Source of the DNA: Comamonas piscis
GTDB lineage: Bacteria; Pseudomonadota; Gammaproteobacteria; Burkholderiales; Burkholderiaceae_C
NCBI RefSeq assembly: GCF_014109725.1
Contig: NZ_CP058554.1
Location: forward strand, 1,054,001 to 1,118,000
Direction: 5' to 3'
DNA: 64,000 nucleotides
Of the stretch, positions 54,692 to 63,411 are shown in pieces (the stretch's first letter is position 1; each line of letters starts with the position of its first letter). The notes under the pieces were generated by a model. It was not told where the DNA came from. It worked only from the letters and a program-made list of their open reading frames with translations, and ran no database searches. The translations under genes and the position numbers were made by a program.

Positions 54692-54715
54692 GCAAACTGC
54701 AATTCGGCAGTTTGC
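54692..54715. promoter_or_regulatory. Conserved stem-loop in the leader of paralogue 4
   Basis: GCAAACTGC and GCAGTTTGC pair perfectly over 9 bp around AATTCG, 38 bases before the ATG. AAAAA precedes it. The sequence between the stem and the ATG, including TTTGATTCGGGAGTGACTTA, is almost the same as before paralogue 3. Confidence 0.65.
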
Positions 54716-54752
54716 TGTATCTAAATCGCATTTGATTCGGGAGTGACTTAGC

Positions 54753-56252
54753 ATGAAATACGCAAAATATGCAGTGCCCAGTCTGTTATGGGGTGCGGGC
54801 GTAGCAGCGGTCCTGGCGTTGTCAGGCTGCGGAGGCGGCGATGACGACGGGCGGGATAAGCCGGTCATTGATATCAAGGACCCCGTGGTATTGCCGGCCT
54901 CGGCGGTCAAGGCGACCCCTCCTGCGCCGCAGCCTCTGGGGATTCCGCTGCAGACCCATTTTGTGGTCTTGCCCGAGCCAGACTTGGAGAAGACCCTGGC
55001 CAGCGAGACTGCCATGGGCACGGCGCAGCAGATTGGGACCGGCCGCGCCGTGGCGGCCACCAGCACTGTGGCGCAAACCCAGTCGGCCTTGCAGTGGACG
55101 GCGCTGCCCTCGGGCGAGAAGGCCGCTGCGATCAATATCCAGTCGATCGGTGCCTATGGATTGCGTGCCGGCGTCCTGGTCGAGCGTTTGCCCGATGGGG
55201 CGCGGCTGCGCATCTACAGCCAGGAAAAGCCCCAAGCCATCATGGAGCGCAGTGCTGCTGAAGTGAACGCACTTCTGGCGGAGAACCGCAGGGCGGATGG
55301 GACAGGCGCAAGCGCCAACACCTGGTGGACACCGGATGTCGGCGCCGGTGATGCCACCCTGGAGGTGGTGTTGCCTGCCGGCATGGATGCGGAGGCATTG
55401 CGCATCTCGGTCCCGATGGTCTCGCACCTCTACCGCAGCCTGTCCCTGCCCACTGAGGCCGAGTTGGCCGATGCGATCCGCATGGATGCGATGCAGGCTG
55501 CGGCAAGCAAGGCCGGAAACGCGGCAAGCTGCAACCTGGATGCTTCTTGCACCAGCAACTACCGCACTGCGCGCGATGCGGTCGCCCGCATGATGTTCAC
55601 CCGCCCGGACGGCAGCTCCCATCTGTGTACCGGTACCCTGCTCAACAACAACAAGGATGACTTCACGCCGTACTTCCTGACGGCCGACCACTGCATCTCG
55701 ACCCAGGAGGTGGCATCGACCTTGGTGACCACCTGGTTCTACCGGGCACGCAGCTGCAACGCGACGGTTCCGGCGCTGAATTCCATGGTGCGCAGTGATG
55801 GCGCAATGCTGCTGCATGCCAGCACCACGACCGATTCGGCATTGCTGGAACTCAAACAGTTGCCGCCGGCTGGGGTGACCTTTGCGGGATGGGATGCGCG
55901 CGCCCCAGGTCAAGTGGGGGATGCCGTCTATGGCCTGCACCATCCCCAGGGTGACTTGCTCAAGTACAGCGTGGGCAGCGTGACGGGCTATAGCAATTGC
56001 GGCTCCAGCGGCAGCAATGCGCCCGGCTGCAACACTGGGGGTGCGTCCAATACCGCCTACTACCACGTGCGCTTTGGGCAGGGCACCGCAGAGGGTGGCA
56101 GCAGCGGTTCTGGGCTGTTTCGCAATGATCGCTTGATTGCCACGCTCAGGGGCGGCCGAGGCATCTGCCTGGCGTCGACTATTTATACCTACGGTCGGTT
56201 TGACAAGGTGTTCAACGACCATATCTGGCGCTGGTTGGCTGGCCACGATTGA
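54753..56252 (+). CDS. Trypsin-fold (S1) serine peptidase, predicted lipoprotein; paralogue 4 of 5
   Basis: This 499-residue protein has a lipobox (LALSGC, Cys near residue 27) followed by a Gly/Asp-rich linker, as in paralogue 1. The propeptide-like domain (NTWWTPDVGAGDATLEVVLP) and peptidase domain follow. His in TADHC, Asp in TTDSALL and Ser in EGGSSGSGLF make a complete triad. It is likely tethered to the outer membrane and active. GGGAG precedes the ATG. The leader shares the block and hairpin of paralogues 2 and 3, although those encode non-lipoproteins, so leader and signal type do not follow the same pattern. It ends at its own terminator. Confidence 0.85.
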   Translation: MKYAKYAVPSLLWGAGVAAVLALSGCGGGDDDGRDKPVIDIKDPVVLPASAVKATPPAPQPLGIPLQTHFVVLPEPDLEKTLASETAMGTAQQIGTGRAVAATSTVAQTQSALQWTALPSGEKAAAINIQSIGAYGLRAGVLVERLPDGARLRIYSQEKPQAIMERSAAEVNALLAENRRADGTGASANTWWTPDVGAGDATLEVVLPAGMDAEALRISVPMVSHLYRSLSLPTEAELADAIRMDAMQAAASKAGNAASCNLDASCTSNYRTARDAVARMMFTRPDGSSHLCTGTLLNNNKDDFTPYFLTADHCISTQEVASTLVTTWFYRARSCNATVPALNSMVRSDGAMLLHASTTTDSALLELKQLPPAGVTFAGWDARAPGQVGDAVYGLHHPQGDLLKYSVGSVTGYSNCGSSGSNAPGCNTGGASNTAYYHVRFGQGTAEGGSSGSGLFRNDRLIATLRGGRGICLASTIYTYGRFDKVFNDHIWRWLAGHD

Positions 56253-56278
56253 GGTGCGCGATGCCGGCTGGGCGACCC

Positions 56279-56302
56279 AAGGCCTGTGCACAGGCCTTTT
56301 TT
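56279..56302 (+). terminator. Terminator of peptidase paralogue 4
   Basis: An 8-bp stem (AAGGCCTG / CAGGCCTT) with the loop TGCA is followed by TTTT. Its sequence differs from the terminators of paralogues 1-3. Confidence 0.88.
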
Positions 56303-56444
56303 GCTTTTGGTTAACAAATATTTTGTTTTTGTACTAGTTCATAGACTTGTTTGATGTGACTGACTGCTCTAGATTGGCTTTCTTCGATCGGTAGTTTGTA
56401 TTGATCGAAGCTGCTTTTCTTGTGGCAACCGCGGGGAGTCCATC

Positions 56445-58346
56445 ATGTCTTGTCGCAATGTGTCCAGTTCGGGGTCGGCGCTTTGGGGTCACTGGCTGCG
56501 GCTGGTGTCGGTGCTGGTGGTTGCAGGGGGATGCGGCTTGGTACATGCCGCTTGGCAAGTGGAGGCGCGCAGAATGCCGGCCAGCCCAAGCGCGCTGAGC
56601 GCCAAGGATGCGCTGACACTCTCGAGCAGCGCTGTCGTTCCCATCGCACTGCCGCCCTGGGAGAACAGCAAGGAAGCCCTGGCCCCAGACGAGGGCGGCG
56701 TGCGCCAGATTGGCGTGGCGCGCGTGCTGGAAACCATGGCCAGCGCCGACAAGGTGGCGCAGTTGCTGCAATGGCAGACCCTGCCATCGGGCCAGCAGGT
56801 GGCCGCGCTGCAATGGCTGGCGGCCGATGCCTATGGCCTGCGTTTAGGCTTGGAGTTTGCGGCACTTCCCGCGATGGCAGTGTTCCGGGTGTACGCATCG
56901 CCCGAAGCATCCATCAGCTACGAAGTGACCGGCGCTGCGCTGCTGGAGCGCTTGGTGGTGAATGGGCAGACCGGTACGCGCACCTGGTGGACGCCCGATG
57001 TTGGCCCCACGCCGGTGCTGGAGATCTTGCTGCCTAGCGCAGTGGCCACCAGCAGCCTGCAATGGGCGATGCCCCAGCTCTCGCAGATTGTGGTGGCGCC
57101 CAGCGAGGCCGAACAGACGAAGGCGGCGGATGTGGCCGTACTGTCCGAGAAACGCCTGTCCAACGGCTGTCAGCAGGATGTGAACTGCCAAACCGCCTTG
57201 CTGGATCAGCGCGATGCCATTATCCGCATGGTGTATGTGAGCCAGGCCCGCACTTTCCAGTGCACCGGGACCTTGCTCAACAACCCCCGCGAAGACCTGA
57301 CCCCCTATGTGCTGACCGCTGCGCATTGTGTACGCGACCAGGCGACCGCGTCGACCTTGCAGACCTCCTGGTTTTACTACTCGCAGTCCTGCAACAGCCT
57401 GCAGTTGTTTGCCGGCCATGCAGAGCGTTACAGCGCGGCGCGTTGGCTGGCCACCAGCATCGGCAACGACATGACCTTGCTGCAGTTGGACGAAGCACCG
57501 CCAGCGGGCGCGTTGTTTGCCGGCTGGGATGCTTCTACCCAAGCCCTAGGCGTTCCGGTGGCGGGGTTGCACCATCCTCGCGGGGATTTGATGATGCTGT
57601 CTTCGGGCAAGCTGCAGGAGGATGCCAGTTGCCATGTGGACTATGTGGGCCGCACCTTGGATTGCGAACCACAGGCCCAGCCAAGTGGCGGCTTTTACCG
57701 CGTGCTGTGGAGCCAGGGCGGCGTTGAAGGAGGCTCCAGCGGTTCCGCACTGTTTGTCAATGGCCGGGTCACCGGCACGCTGACGGGCGGCGACAACGTT
57801 TGCCCGGCCAAGGATGGTCTTGTGGTCTATGGCCGCCTGGATCAGGCACTGCCCAATTTTGCGGCCTGGCTGGGAGCGGAAGTTGCCGTGAACAGCGATC
57901 TGCACATGCCCGTCTACCGTTTCCAGGTGCTGCGCTCGGGAGGAGAGTTTTATACAGTGTCGGTGCAGGAGCGCGACACGGTGATTGCGGCGTTCCCGAA
58001 TGACCTGGTCTTTGACGGCATCGCCTTCTATGCTGCGGACCGTGCGCATGACCGCCTCATGCCCGTCCACCGCTACTTCAACCCGGAGGTGCTCGCTCAT
58101 TTCTATACGATCAGCGACGCCGAGCGGCAATTTGTACAGACCTACCATCCCACTTGGAACTACGACGGCATTGCCTGGTGGTCGCCTGCGCAGCCGGGCG
58201 ACGGGGTGGAGCCGGTCTACCGCGCCTACCAGTATGTGCCTGGTGTGCACCACTACAGCGTGCAAACCCAGGCCAGCGAGCGGTGGCGGGCCGATGCGGG
58301 GCTGTTGTATGACGGACTGGCTTATTATGTGTGGGATGCGCCTTAG
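56445..58346 (+). CDS. S1 serine peptidase with C-terminal DUF5648-like repeats; paralogue 5 of 5
   Basis: This 633-residue protein is the most diverged and longest copy. A signal peptide spans about 1-35 (hydrophobic stretch to LVHA); VAGGC is a poor lipobox, so ordinary cleavage is more likely. The N-terminal domain (TRTWWTPDVGPTPVLEILLP) and peptidase domain keep the triad: His in TAAHC, Asp in GNDMTLL and Ser in EGGSSGSALF. From about residue 490 come repeated segments with MPVYRF, HFYTISDAERQF, YDGIAWW and VEPVYRAYQY. These resemble DUF5648, a repeat found in secreted bacterial proteins and thought to bind surfaces or carbohydrates. GGGGAG precedes the ATG, and ruvB starts 42 bases after the stop, so the two may be co-transcribed. 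Confidence 0.85.
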   Translation: MSCRNVSSSGSALWGHWLRLVSVLVVAGGCGLVHAAWQVEARRMPASPSALSAKDALTLSSSAVVPIALPPWENSKEALAPDEGGVRQIGVARVLETMASADKVAQLLQWQTLPSGQQVAALQWLAADAYGLRLGLEFAALPAMAVFRVYASPEASISYEVTGAALLERLVVNGQTGTRTWWTPDVGPTPVLEILLPSAVATSSLQWAMPQLSQIVVAPSEAEQTKAADVAVLSEKRLSNGCQQDVNCQTALLDQRDAIIRMVYVSQARTFQCTGTLLNNPREDLTPYVLTAAHCVRDQATASTLQTSWFYYSQSCNSLQLFAGHAERYSAARWLATSIGNDMTLLQLDEAPPAGALFAGWDASTQALGVPVAGLHHPRGDLMMLSSGKLQEDASCHVDYVGRTLDCEPQAQPSGGFYRVLWSQGGVEGGSSGSALFVNGRVTGTLTGGDNVCPAKDGLVVYGRLDQALPNFAAWLGAEVAVNSDLHMPVYRFQVLRSGGEFYTVSVQERDTVIAAFPNDLVFDGIAFYAADRAHDRLMPVHRYFNPEVLAHFYTISDAERQFVQTYHPTWNYDGIAWWSPAQPGDGVEPVYRAYQYVPGVHHYSVQTQASERWRADAGLLYDGLAYYVWDAP

Positions 58347-58388
58347 TGATGTCTGTGAACCACTCCCTGGCCATGCCCGCACTGACCC

Positions 58389-59462
58389 ATGACCATCCAT
58401 ACCGATACCTTCGCCACCGCCCCTGCGCCCGTCCCCCGTCCTGACAACCGCGTCATTTCCGCGAGCCAATCCTCGCCGCAGGAGGATGTGCTGGAGCGCG
58501 CGCTGCGTCCCAAGCAGCTCGACGAGTATGTCGGCCAGGTCAAGGCACGTGAGCAGCTGGAGATCTTTATCGGTGCTGCCAAAAAGCGCGGCGAGGCGCT
58601 GGACCATGTGCTGCTGTTCGGCCCCCCGGGCCTGGGCAAGACAACGCTCTCGCACATCATTGCCTCGGAGTTGGGTGTGAACCTGCGCCAGACCAGCGGC
58701 CCGGTGCTGGAAAAACCCAAGGACCTGGCCGCGCTGCTGACCAACCTGGAGCGCAATGATGTGCTCTTTATCGACGAGATCCACCGCCTCTCGCCGGTGG
58801 TCGAAGAAATCCTGTATCCGGCGCTGGAGGACTACCAGATCGACATCATGATCGGCGAAGGACCAGCGGCGCGCTCCATCAAGCTGGATCTGCAGCCCTT
58901 TACCCTGGTGGGCGCCACCACCCGCGCCGGCATGCTGACCAACCCGCTGCGCGACCGCTTTGGCATCGTGGCGCGCCTGGAGTTCTACACCACTGAAGAG
59001 CTCACCAGGATCGTGATGCGCAGCGCAGGTCTGCTGAGCACACCCATCGATGACGAAGGCGGGTTGGAGATTGCCCGCCGCTCACGCGGCACGCCGCGCA
59101 TTGCCAACCGCCTGCTGCGCCGGGTGCGCGATTATGCCGACGTCAAAGGCAATGGCCGCATCACGCAGGACATGGCATGCCGCGCGCTCGCGATGCTGGA
59201 TGTGGACCCTCTGGGCTTTGACATCATGGACCGCAAGCTGCTGGAGGCGGTCGTGCACCGTTTTGATGGTGGGCCAGTGGGCCTGGACAATATTGCCGCC
59301 AGCATTGGCGAGGAGCCAGGCACGATCGAAGATGTGATCGAGCCGTATTTGATTCAACAGGGCTTTTTGCAGCGCACGCCGCGGGGCCGTATCGCGACCC
59401 AGGCGGCTTACCGCCATTTGGGGCTGGTAGGCGGCGGGCCCGGGCAAGCAGCGCTGGTCTAG
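58389..59462 (+). CDS. ruvB: Holliday junction branch-migration ATPase RuvB
   Basis: This 357-residue AAA+ motor drives branch migration with RuvA. It has Walker A GPPGLGKTTL, Walker B LFIDEIHRLSPVVEE, sensor I GATTRAGMLTNPLRDRFGI, the arginine-finger region and the C-terminal winged helix (LIQQGFLQRTPRGRIATQAA). It is separated from ruvA by 9.5 kb. The nearest upstream gene is peptidase paralogue 5 with a 42-base gap and no terminator, so ruvB may now depend on a promoter in or before that gene. The length is slightly above the usual 330-350 because of an N-terminal extension. Confidence 0.97.
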   Translation: MTIHTDTFATAPAPVPRPDNRVISASQSSPQEDVLERALRPKQLDEYVGQVKAREQLEIFIGAAKKRGEALDHVLLFGPPGLGKTTLSHIIASELGVNLRQTSGPVLEKPKDLAALLTNLERNDVLFIDEIHRLSPVVEEILYPALEDYQIDIMIGEGPAARSIKLDLQPFTLVGATTRAGMLTNPLRDRFGIVARLEFYTTEELTRIVMRSAGLLSTPIDDEGGLEIARRSRGTPRIANRLLRRVRDYADVKGNGRITQDMACRALAMLDVDPLGFDIMDRKLLEAVVHRFDGGPVGLDNIAASIGEEPGTIEDVIEPYLIQQGFLQRTPRGRIATQAAYRHLGLVGGGPGQAALV

Positions 59463-59590
59463 GGCATTCAAGCCAAGCACTGGGGGCGTGGGTTTAGGCG
59501 ACTGGCCATAGCGCCTAGCCGGGCGCCGAGCGGGGAAAGTGTAGATGGCGGCCGGTCCAAGCTGGGGCTGGCTGCCCCGCTTGCTCAGAC

Positions 59591-60547
59591 TCAAGCGGCC
59601 TTGGCGGCGCGCTTGTTGGGGGGCGATTCGTTGCCCATTTTCTCGCAGAGGTAGTCCCAGCACTCTTGCACGATGGCGCGGCGGCTGCCATTGGCAGAAC
59701 GCGTCATCAGGCAGATGCGCCGAGACAGCAGCGGGCCTTTGAGCGGCACGGTGACCCAGTCATCGCTCTGGTGCCCCTGTGTGTACAGGCGCGAGAGCAG
59801 GCCAATGCGCAGGCCGCTTTGCACCAGTGCGTACAGCGATTCGGTATAGCTCAGGGTTTCGGTGTGGCTGGTGCCCACGCCTTGCTGCTCAAGCACCGAG
59901 ACAATCATCTCGTAGGTGCTGCCGCGCGAGAGCACCACCAGCGGCTCGTCGCTCAGGTCGGACCAGCGCAGATCGGTTTTTTGCGCCAGGCGGTGCTTGG
60001 CGGGGATCACGGCCATGACCTCGTCTTCGGTCACGAACTGCGTCTCTACTGACGGCGGCACGGTGAACTCCAAGCCCAGGCCGATGTCCGAGCTGCCATT
60101 GGCGACGGAGGCCAGCAGGTCGTCATTGCGCATGTCATGCAGCTGCAGGTCCACCATCGGGTGGGATTGCTGCCAGCTGGCCAGCCACGGCGCCAGCAGG
60201 TGGGTGGTGGAGGGGATGCAGCTGATGCGCACGGTATCGGCCTGGTACTTGAGTAACTGCTGCAAATCCTGCACGCCTTGCACAAAGTTGTTGATCATCC
60301 ATTCGACCTGCGGTCGCACGGCTTCGCCTGCGGATGTCAGGCGGACATGGTGGGTGCTGCGGTCAAACAGCGCGGTACCCAGCAGTGTCTCCAGCTCGCG
60401 GATGGCCGAAGACAGAGCGGGCTGGCTCATGGACAGGGCCTGCGCGGCACGGCTGAAACTGCGGTGCGTAGCCACTTCCTTGAAGCAGCTCAGCTGCCGG
60501 AGGGAGGGCGTTGGCAGGGGTTTACGGGTCAGCTCGGCTTCTGGCAT
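59591..60547 (-). CDS. LysR-family transcriptional regulator
   Basis: This 318-residue protein has the LysR helix-turn-helix (LRQLSCFKEVATHRSFSRAA, MSQPALSSAIRELETLLGTA) after a short N-terminal extension, and an effector domain (VRISCIPSTTHLLAPWLASW, DIGLGLEF, LVQSGLRIGLLSRLYTQG). AAGG lies about 11 bases before the ATG. The upstream gap is AT-rich and has no divergent target gene, so its regulon is likely elsewhere. It converges on ruvB. Confidence 0.88.
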   Translation of the reverse strand: MPEAELTRKPLPTPSLRQLSCFKEVATHRSFSRAAQALSMSQPALSSAIRELETLLGTALFDRSTHHVRLTSAGEAVRPQVEWMINNFVQGVQDLQQLLKYQADTVRISCIPSTTHLLAPWLASWQQSHPMVDLQLHDMRNDDLLASVANGSSDIGLGLEFTVPPSVETQFVTEDEVMAVIPAKHRLAQKTDLRWSDLSDEPLVVLSRGSTYEMIVSVLEQQGVGTSHTETLSYTESLYALVQSGLRIGLLSRLYTQGHQSDDWVTVPLKGPLLSRRICLMTRSANGSRRAIVQECWDYLCEKMGNESPPNKRAAKAA

Positions 60548-60905
60548 ATAACGGTCAATACCTTTTTAGTAATCGAACAGAGGAGTCATTGAACTCGTCT
60601 ATAGATGGTCGCACTACTATTAATAATGATCAAGCAATTAGTGAATTCTAAAAGTAATTAAATGTCACTTGATCACCAAGGGTTGGAGTGAACGCTGACA
60701 TACCTTGGTATTTTATCGGCTCTATGAGGCATTGCATTTCATTTGTTTATGTCATCGCCGGCGGCTCAGGGCGACAAAGGAGAGGCGGGCAGGCGGAGCC
60801 GGCACGGGCCAAGCCGTGCATCAGGGAACTGATGCAAAAAAGTCACAAGCGATGGATGGCAGAGGCGGGCGGTGGGCGGCTGGTCAGGAAGAGGGCGTCT
60901 CGCTG
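60548..60905. other. Intergenic region between two minus-strand genes
   Basis: This 358-bp gap is AT-rich near the LysR start (about 60550-60720) and probably holds its promoter. Frames here lack ribosome-binding sites and homology. A small GCACGG/CCGTGC hairpin near 60800-60820, downstream of the phosphatase gene, has no T-run. Confidence 0.6.
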
Positions 60906-61547
60906 CTATTGGGTGGTTTCGTCCAAACCGATGGTTTGCAGATGGCTGGTGTCGCCCCAGCCGACCAAGGTCAGGCCACTGTCTGGCGTCCACAGCAAGC
61001 GGTTGACACTGGTATTGGCCAGCTCCCAGGTGCGGGGGGCCTGGATCTCCTGGTGCGTCGCGAGGCGGTAGAGGCAGTCGAGCACGCCGCCGTGGGCGAC
61101 CAGCGCGATCTGCTGGCCGAGGTGGCCGGCGGCCAGTTCGCCCACGATCTGCGATACCCGGGCCTGCAGCACCTGCAGCGATTCGCCTTGAGGCGGGGCA
61201 AAGACCGGGTCGCGCTTACGCCAGCGCAAGGCTGATGGCGGGTCAGACACTTCAATGTCCGCAAAGCGGAAGCCTTCGTAGTCGCCAAAGCTGCGCTCGC
61301 GCAAGGCGCTGTGGGTGCTGATCGGCGCACCATTGGCCTGTGCCATCGCCTGGGCGGTGCGCAATGCGCGCTGCAGATCACTGCTGTAGATGTGCGCCAG
61401 CGGGGTCTCCGCCAAAGCCTGGGCCAGTTGCCGGGCCTGGCGCTCACCTGTGGCGTTCAGCGGTATGTCCGTATGGCCCTGGATGCGGGCGGCAAGATTC
61501 CAATCGGTCTCCCCGTGGCGAATGGCAATGATCTGGGTGCTGTGCAT
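60906..61547 (-). CDS. Histidine phosphatase family protein (phosphoglycerate mutase-like)
   Basis: This 213-residue cytoplasmic enzyme has the catalytic RHGETDWN motif (His11), IYSSDLQRALRTAQ, the acidic RERSFGDYEG segment and the second catalytic His in VAHGGVLDCL. It belongs to the cofactor-dependent mutase-like/CobC/GpmB phosphatases, and the substrate is not evident. It lies 10 bases after the DUF4136 lipoprotein gene, so the two are probably co-transcribed. Confidence 0.92.
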   Translation of the reverse strand: MHSTQIIAIRHGETDWNLAARIQGHTDIPLNATGERQARQLAQALAETPLAHIYSSDLQRALRTAQAMAQANGAPISTHSALRERSFGDYEGFRFADIEVSDPPSALRWRKRDPVFAPPQGESLQVLQARVSQIVGELAAGHLGQQIALVAHGGVLDCLYRLATHQEIQAPRTWELANTSVNRLLWTPDSGLTLVGWGDTSHLQTIGLDETTQ

Positions 61548-61557
61548 GCGTTCCTTG

Positions 61558-62280
61558 TTATTTGGATTTGACGCTGGGGGCTACGGGGTTGACGGCCGCA
61601 GCAGGTGAGATAGACGAGGGCGCGGGCTGGGTCGATGCAGGCTTGCCACTGGTGGTGGTGCTGACACGGCGTGGCCCTTGCGGCGGCTTGGGAAAGCCGT
61701 TGAGTGCCGAGTCGAACAGGATGCGGTAGATCACCTGGTCGTCGACCCAGACATCTTCGTAGCGGGCCGAGGTCTCGTAGACGACTTGCTGGGTCTGGAC
61801 GTCGCGCAAGGTCAGCTGCACCGCGCGGTAGTGCAACGACGGGCCGGTGTCGCGCCATGCGATGCCGCCGCGCCAGCCCCAACCCCAGCCAGGGCCCCAG
61901 CCCAAACCGCCATAAGGGTTGTAGGGGCTGCCAGGCATCAGCCAGCTGTCAGGGATGTAACGAGCTTGCGCATCGATTTGGGCAATTACGCTGCCTTGGC
62001 TGTCGTCTCGGCGCAGGCCAACGCCTGCCAATGAGGCTTCTGCCTGCTGAACGACGGTATCAAATTGTGGCCCCAGCGCGATTTGGGAAGGTAGCAGCTG
62101 CAGCCGGTAGGTGGGCGGCGCGGGCCGCTGCTGCAGAGTGGAGTAGCTCTGCACATCGCTGTCGATGGTGCGCACACCGGCGCAACCTGCCAGCCAGATG
62201 CTGGCAGAGGCGACGACGGCGATTCCTGCCAGGCGCCACAGCGATGGCCGGCTTTGCGCGGGGTGGATGGATGAAAACAT
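61558..62280 (-). CDS. DUF4136 family lipoprotein
   Basis: This 240-residue protein has a lipobox (IWLAGC, Cys near residue 33) and the DUF4136 domain: TIDSDVQSYSTLQQ after the lipid Cys, a DUF4136-like beta/alpha core, and YETSARYEDVWVDDQVIYR near the end. A Gly/Trp-rich stretch (GGLGWGPGWGWGWRGG) sits mid-protein, and the C-terminus is a Pro/Ser/Ala-rich tail. It is probably anchored to the outer membrane; the function is unknown. GGGAG lies 8 bases before the chosen ATG. Confidence 0.85.
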   Translation of the reverse strand: MFSSIHPAQSRPSLWRLAGIAVVASASIWLAGCAGVRTIDSDVQSYSTLQQRPAPPTYRLQLLPSQIALGPQFDTVVQQAEASLAGVGLRRDDSQGSVIAQIDAQARYIPDSWLMPGSPYNPYGGLGWGPGWGWGWRGGIAWRDTGPSLHYRAVQLTLRDVQTQQVVYETSARYEDVWVDDQVIYRILFDSALNGFPKPPQGPRRVSTTTSGKPASTQPAPSSISPAAAVNPVAPSVKSK

Positions 62281-62411
62281 GGAGCGGTCTCCCGAAAAAA
62301 AAGCGCTGCGCCATAAAGACACAGCGCATGCGCTCAACCATAAGCGTTGGGAGCCGCAGCGGCTGTCAGCCAGGGGCGACAAGCGGGGCTGCATGCTCAC
62401 AAAAACGGCCT

Positions 62412-63407
62412 TTAACCCAATTGCACCACCTGCATGCCGGCTGGCAGCGACGGATTGCTGGGCAGGTCGTCATGGTCGAAGGCCTTGTCGCCGTTTTCAT
62501 CGGCAATACCGGTGGGCTTGGCGTTCTGGAAGTCGAACAGCTTGGGATCCGCCAAATGGGTAGGCACCACATGCTGCAGCGCGCGGAACATGTTGTTGAC
62601 GCGGCCCGGGTGCTTGCGGTCCCATTCGCGCAGCATGTCGCCAATCATCTGGCGTTGCAAGTTCTCTTGGCTACCGCAGAGGTTGCAAGGAATGATCGGG
62701 AAATCGCGGTACTGGGCCCAGCGCTCGGTGTCCTTCTCAGGCACATAGGCCAGCGGGCGGATCACCACATGCTTGCCATCGTCGCTCACCAGCTTGGGCG
62801 GCATGGCCTTCATGATGCCGCCGTGGAACATGTTGAGCATCAAGGTCTGCACGATATCGTCGCGGTGGTGGCCCAGCGCCACCTTGTTGCAGCCCAGCTG
62901 GTCGGCCACACGGTACAGAATGGCGCGGCGCAGGCGCGAGCACAGGCCGCAGGTGGTCTTGCCCTCGGGCACCACGCGCTTGACCACGCTGTAGGTGTCT
63001 TGGTTCTCGATGTGGAAGTCGACGCCCACGCTTTTCAGGTACTCGGGCAGCACATGCTCGGGAAAGCCGGGCTGCTTCTGGTCCAGGTTCACGGCTACCA
63101 GGTCGAACTTGATCGGCGCGCGGGCGCGCAGCTTCATCAGGATGTCGAGCAGGGTGTAGCTGTCCTTGCCGCCGGACATGCAGACCATCACCTTGTCGCC
63201 GTCCTCGATCATGTTGTAGTCGCCAATGGCGCGCGCGACCTCGCGGCAGAGCCGCTTTTCCAGCTTGTGGTTCTCGCGCTGGATCTTCAAGCGTTTTTCG
63301 CTGGAGACGGCGTCCTGCGCATCGTCGCCAGCGGCGTCGTCAAAGTCCCAGCCGTTTGCGGCGGCTGGCTGGGGCTGGAGGTGGGCGGTATCGGTGGGGG
63401 CATTCAT
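62412..63407 (-). CDS. ttcA: tRNA 2-thiocytidine biosynthesis protein TtcA
   Basis: This 331-residue enzyme thiolates C32 of certain tRNAs. It has the PP-loop SGGKDSYT near residue 80, and the CGLC and CNLC pairs that hold the iron-sulphur cluster and sulphur, plus ALGHHRDDIVQTL. The N-terminal 35 residues are a variable extension. The start at 63407 lies 4 bases after the folB stop; the frame is open to 63458 but that would overlap folB. The two genes are probably translated from one transcript. Confidence 0.94.
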   Translation of the reverse strand: MNAPTDTAHLQPQPAAANGWDFDDAAGDDAQDAVSSEKRLKIQRENHKLEKRLCREVARAIGDYNMIEDGDKVMVCMSGGKDSYTLLDILMKLRARAPIKFDLVAVNLDQKQPGFPEHVLPEYLKSVGVDFHIENQDTYSVVKRVVPEGKTTCGLCSRLRRAILYRVADQLGCNKVALGHHRDDIVQTLMLNMFHGGIMKAMPPKLVSDDGKHVVIRPLAYVPEKDTERWAQYRDFPIIPCNLCGSQENLQRQMIGDMLREWDRKHPGRVNNMFRALQHVVPTHLADPKLFDFQNAKPTGIADENGDKAFDHDDLPSNPSLPAGMQVVQLG

Positions 63408-63411
63408 AGGT

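Larger units (their letters stand above)
54262..54752. other. Intergenic region before peptidase paralogue 4
   Basis: This 491-bp AT-rich gap holds the terminator of paralogue 3, the third copy of the 21-bp block and the best-paired stem-loop. A 62-codon frame from 54558 to 54746 runs through both elements but has no ribosome-binding site. Confidence 0.7.

Noticed and set aside
50853..54715. The conserved stem-loops as plus-strand terminators
   Set aside because: The T-run is missing on the plus strand; each preceding gene already has a strong terminator nearer its stop.
54558..54746. A 62-codon frame before peptidase paralogue 4
   Set aside because: Only its first seven codons are conserved in the other leaders, where the frame soon ends or diverges, and no ribosome-binding site is present. 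It is kept only as a possible leader-peptide hypothesis.
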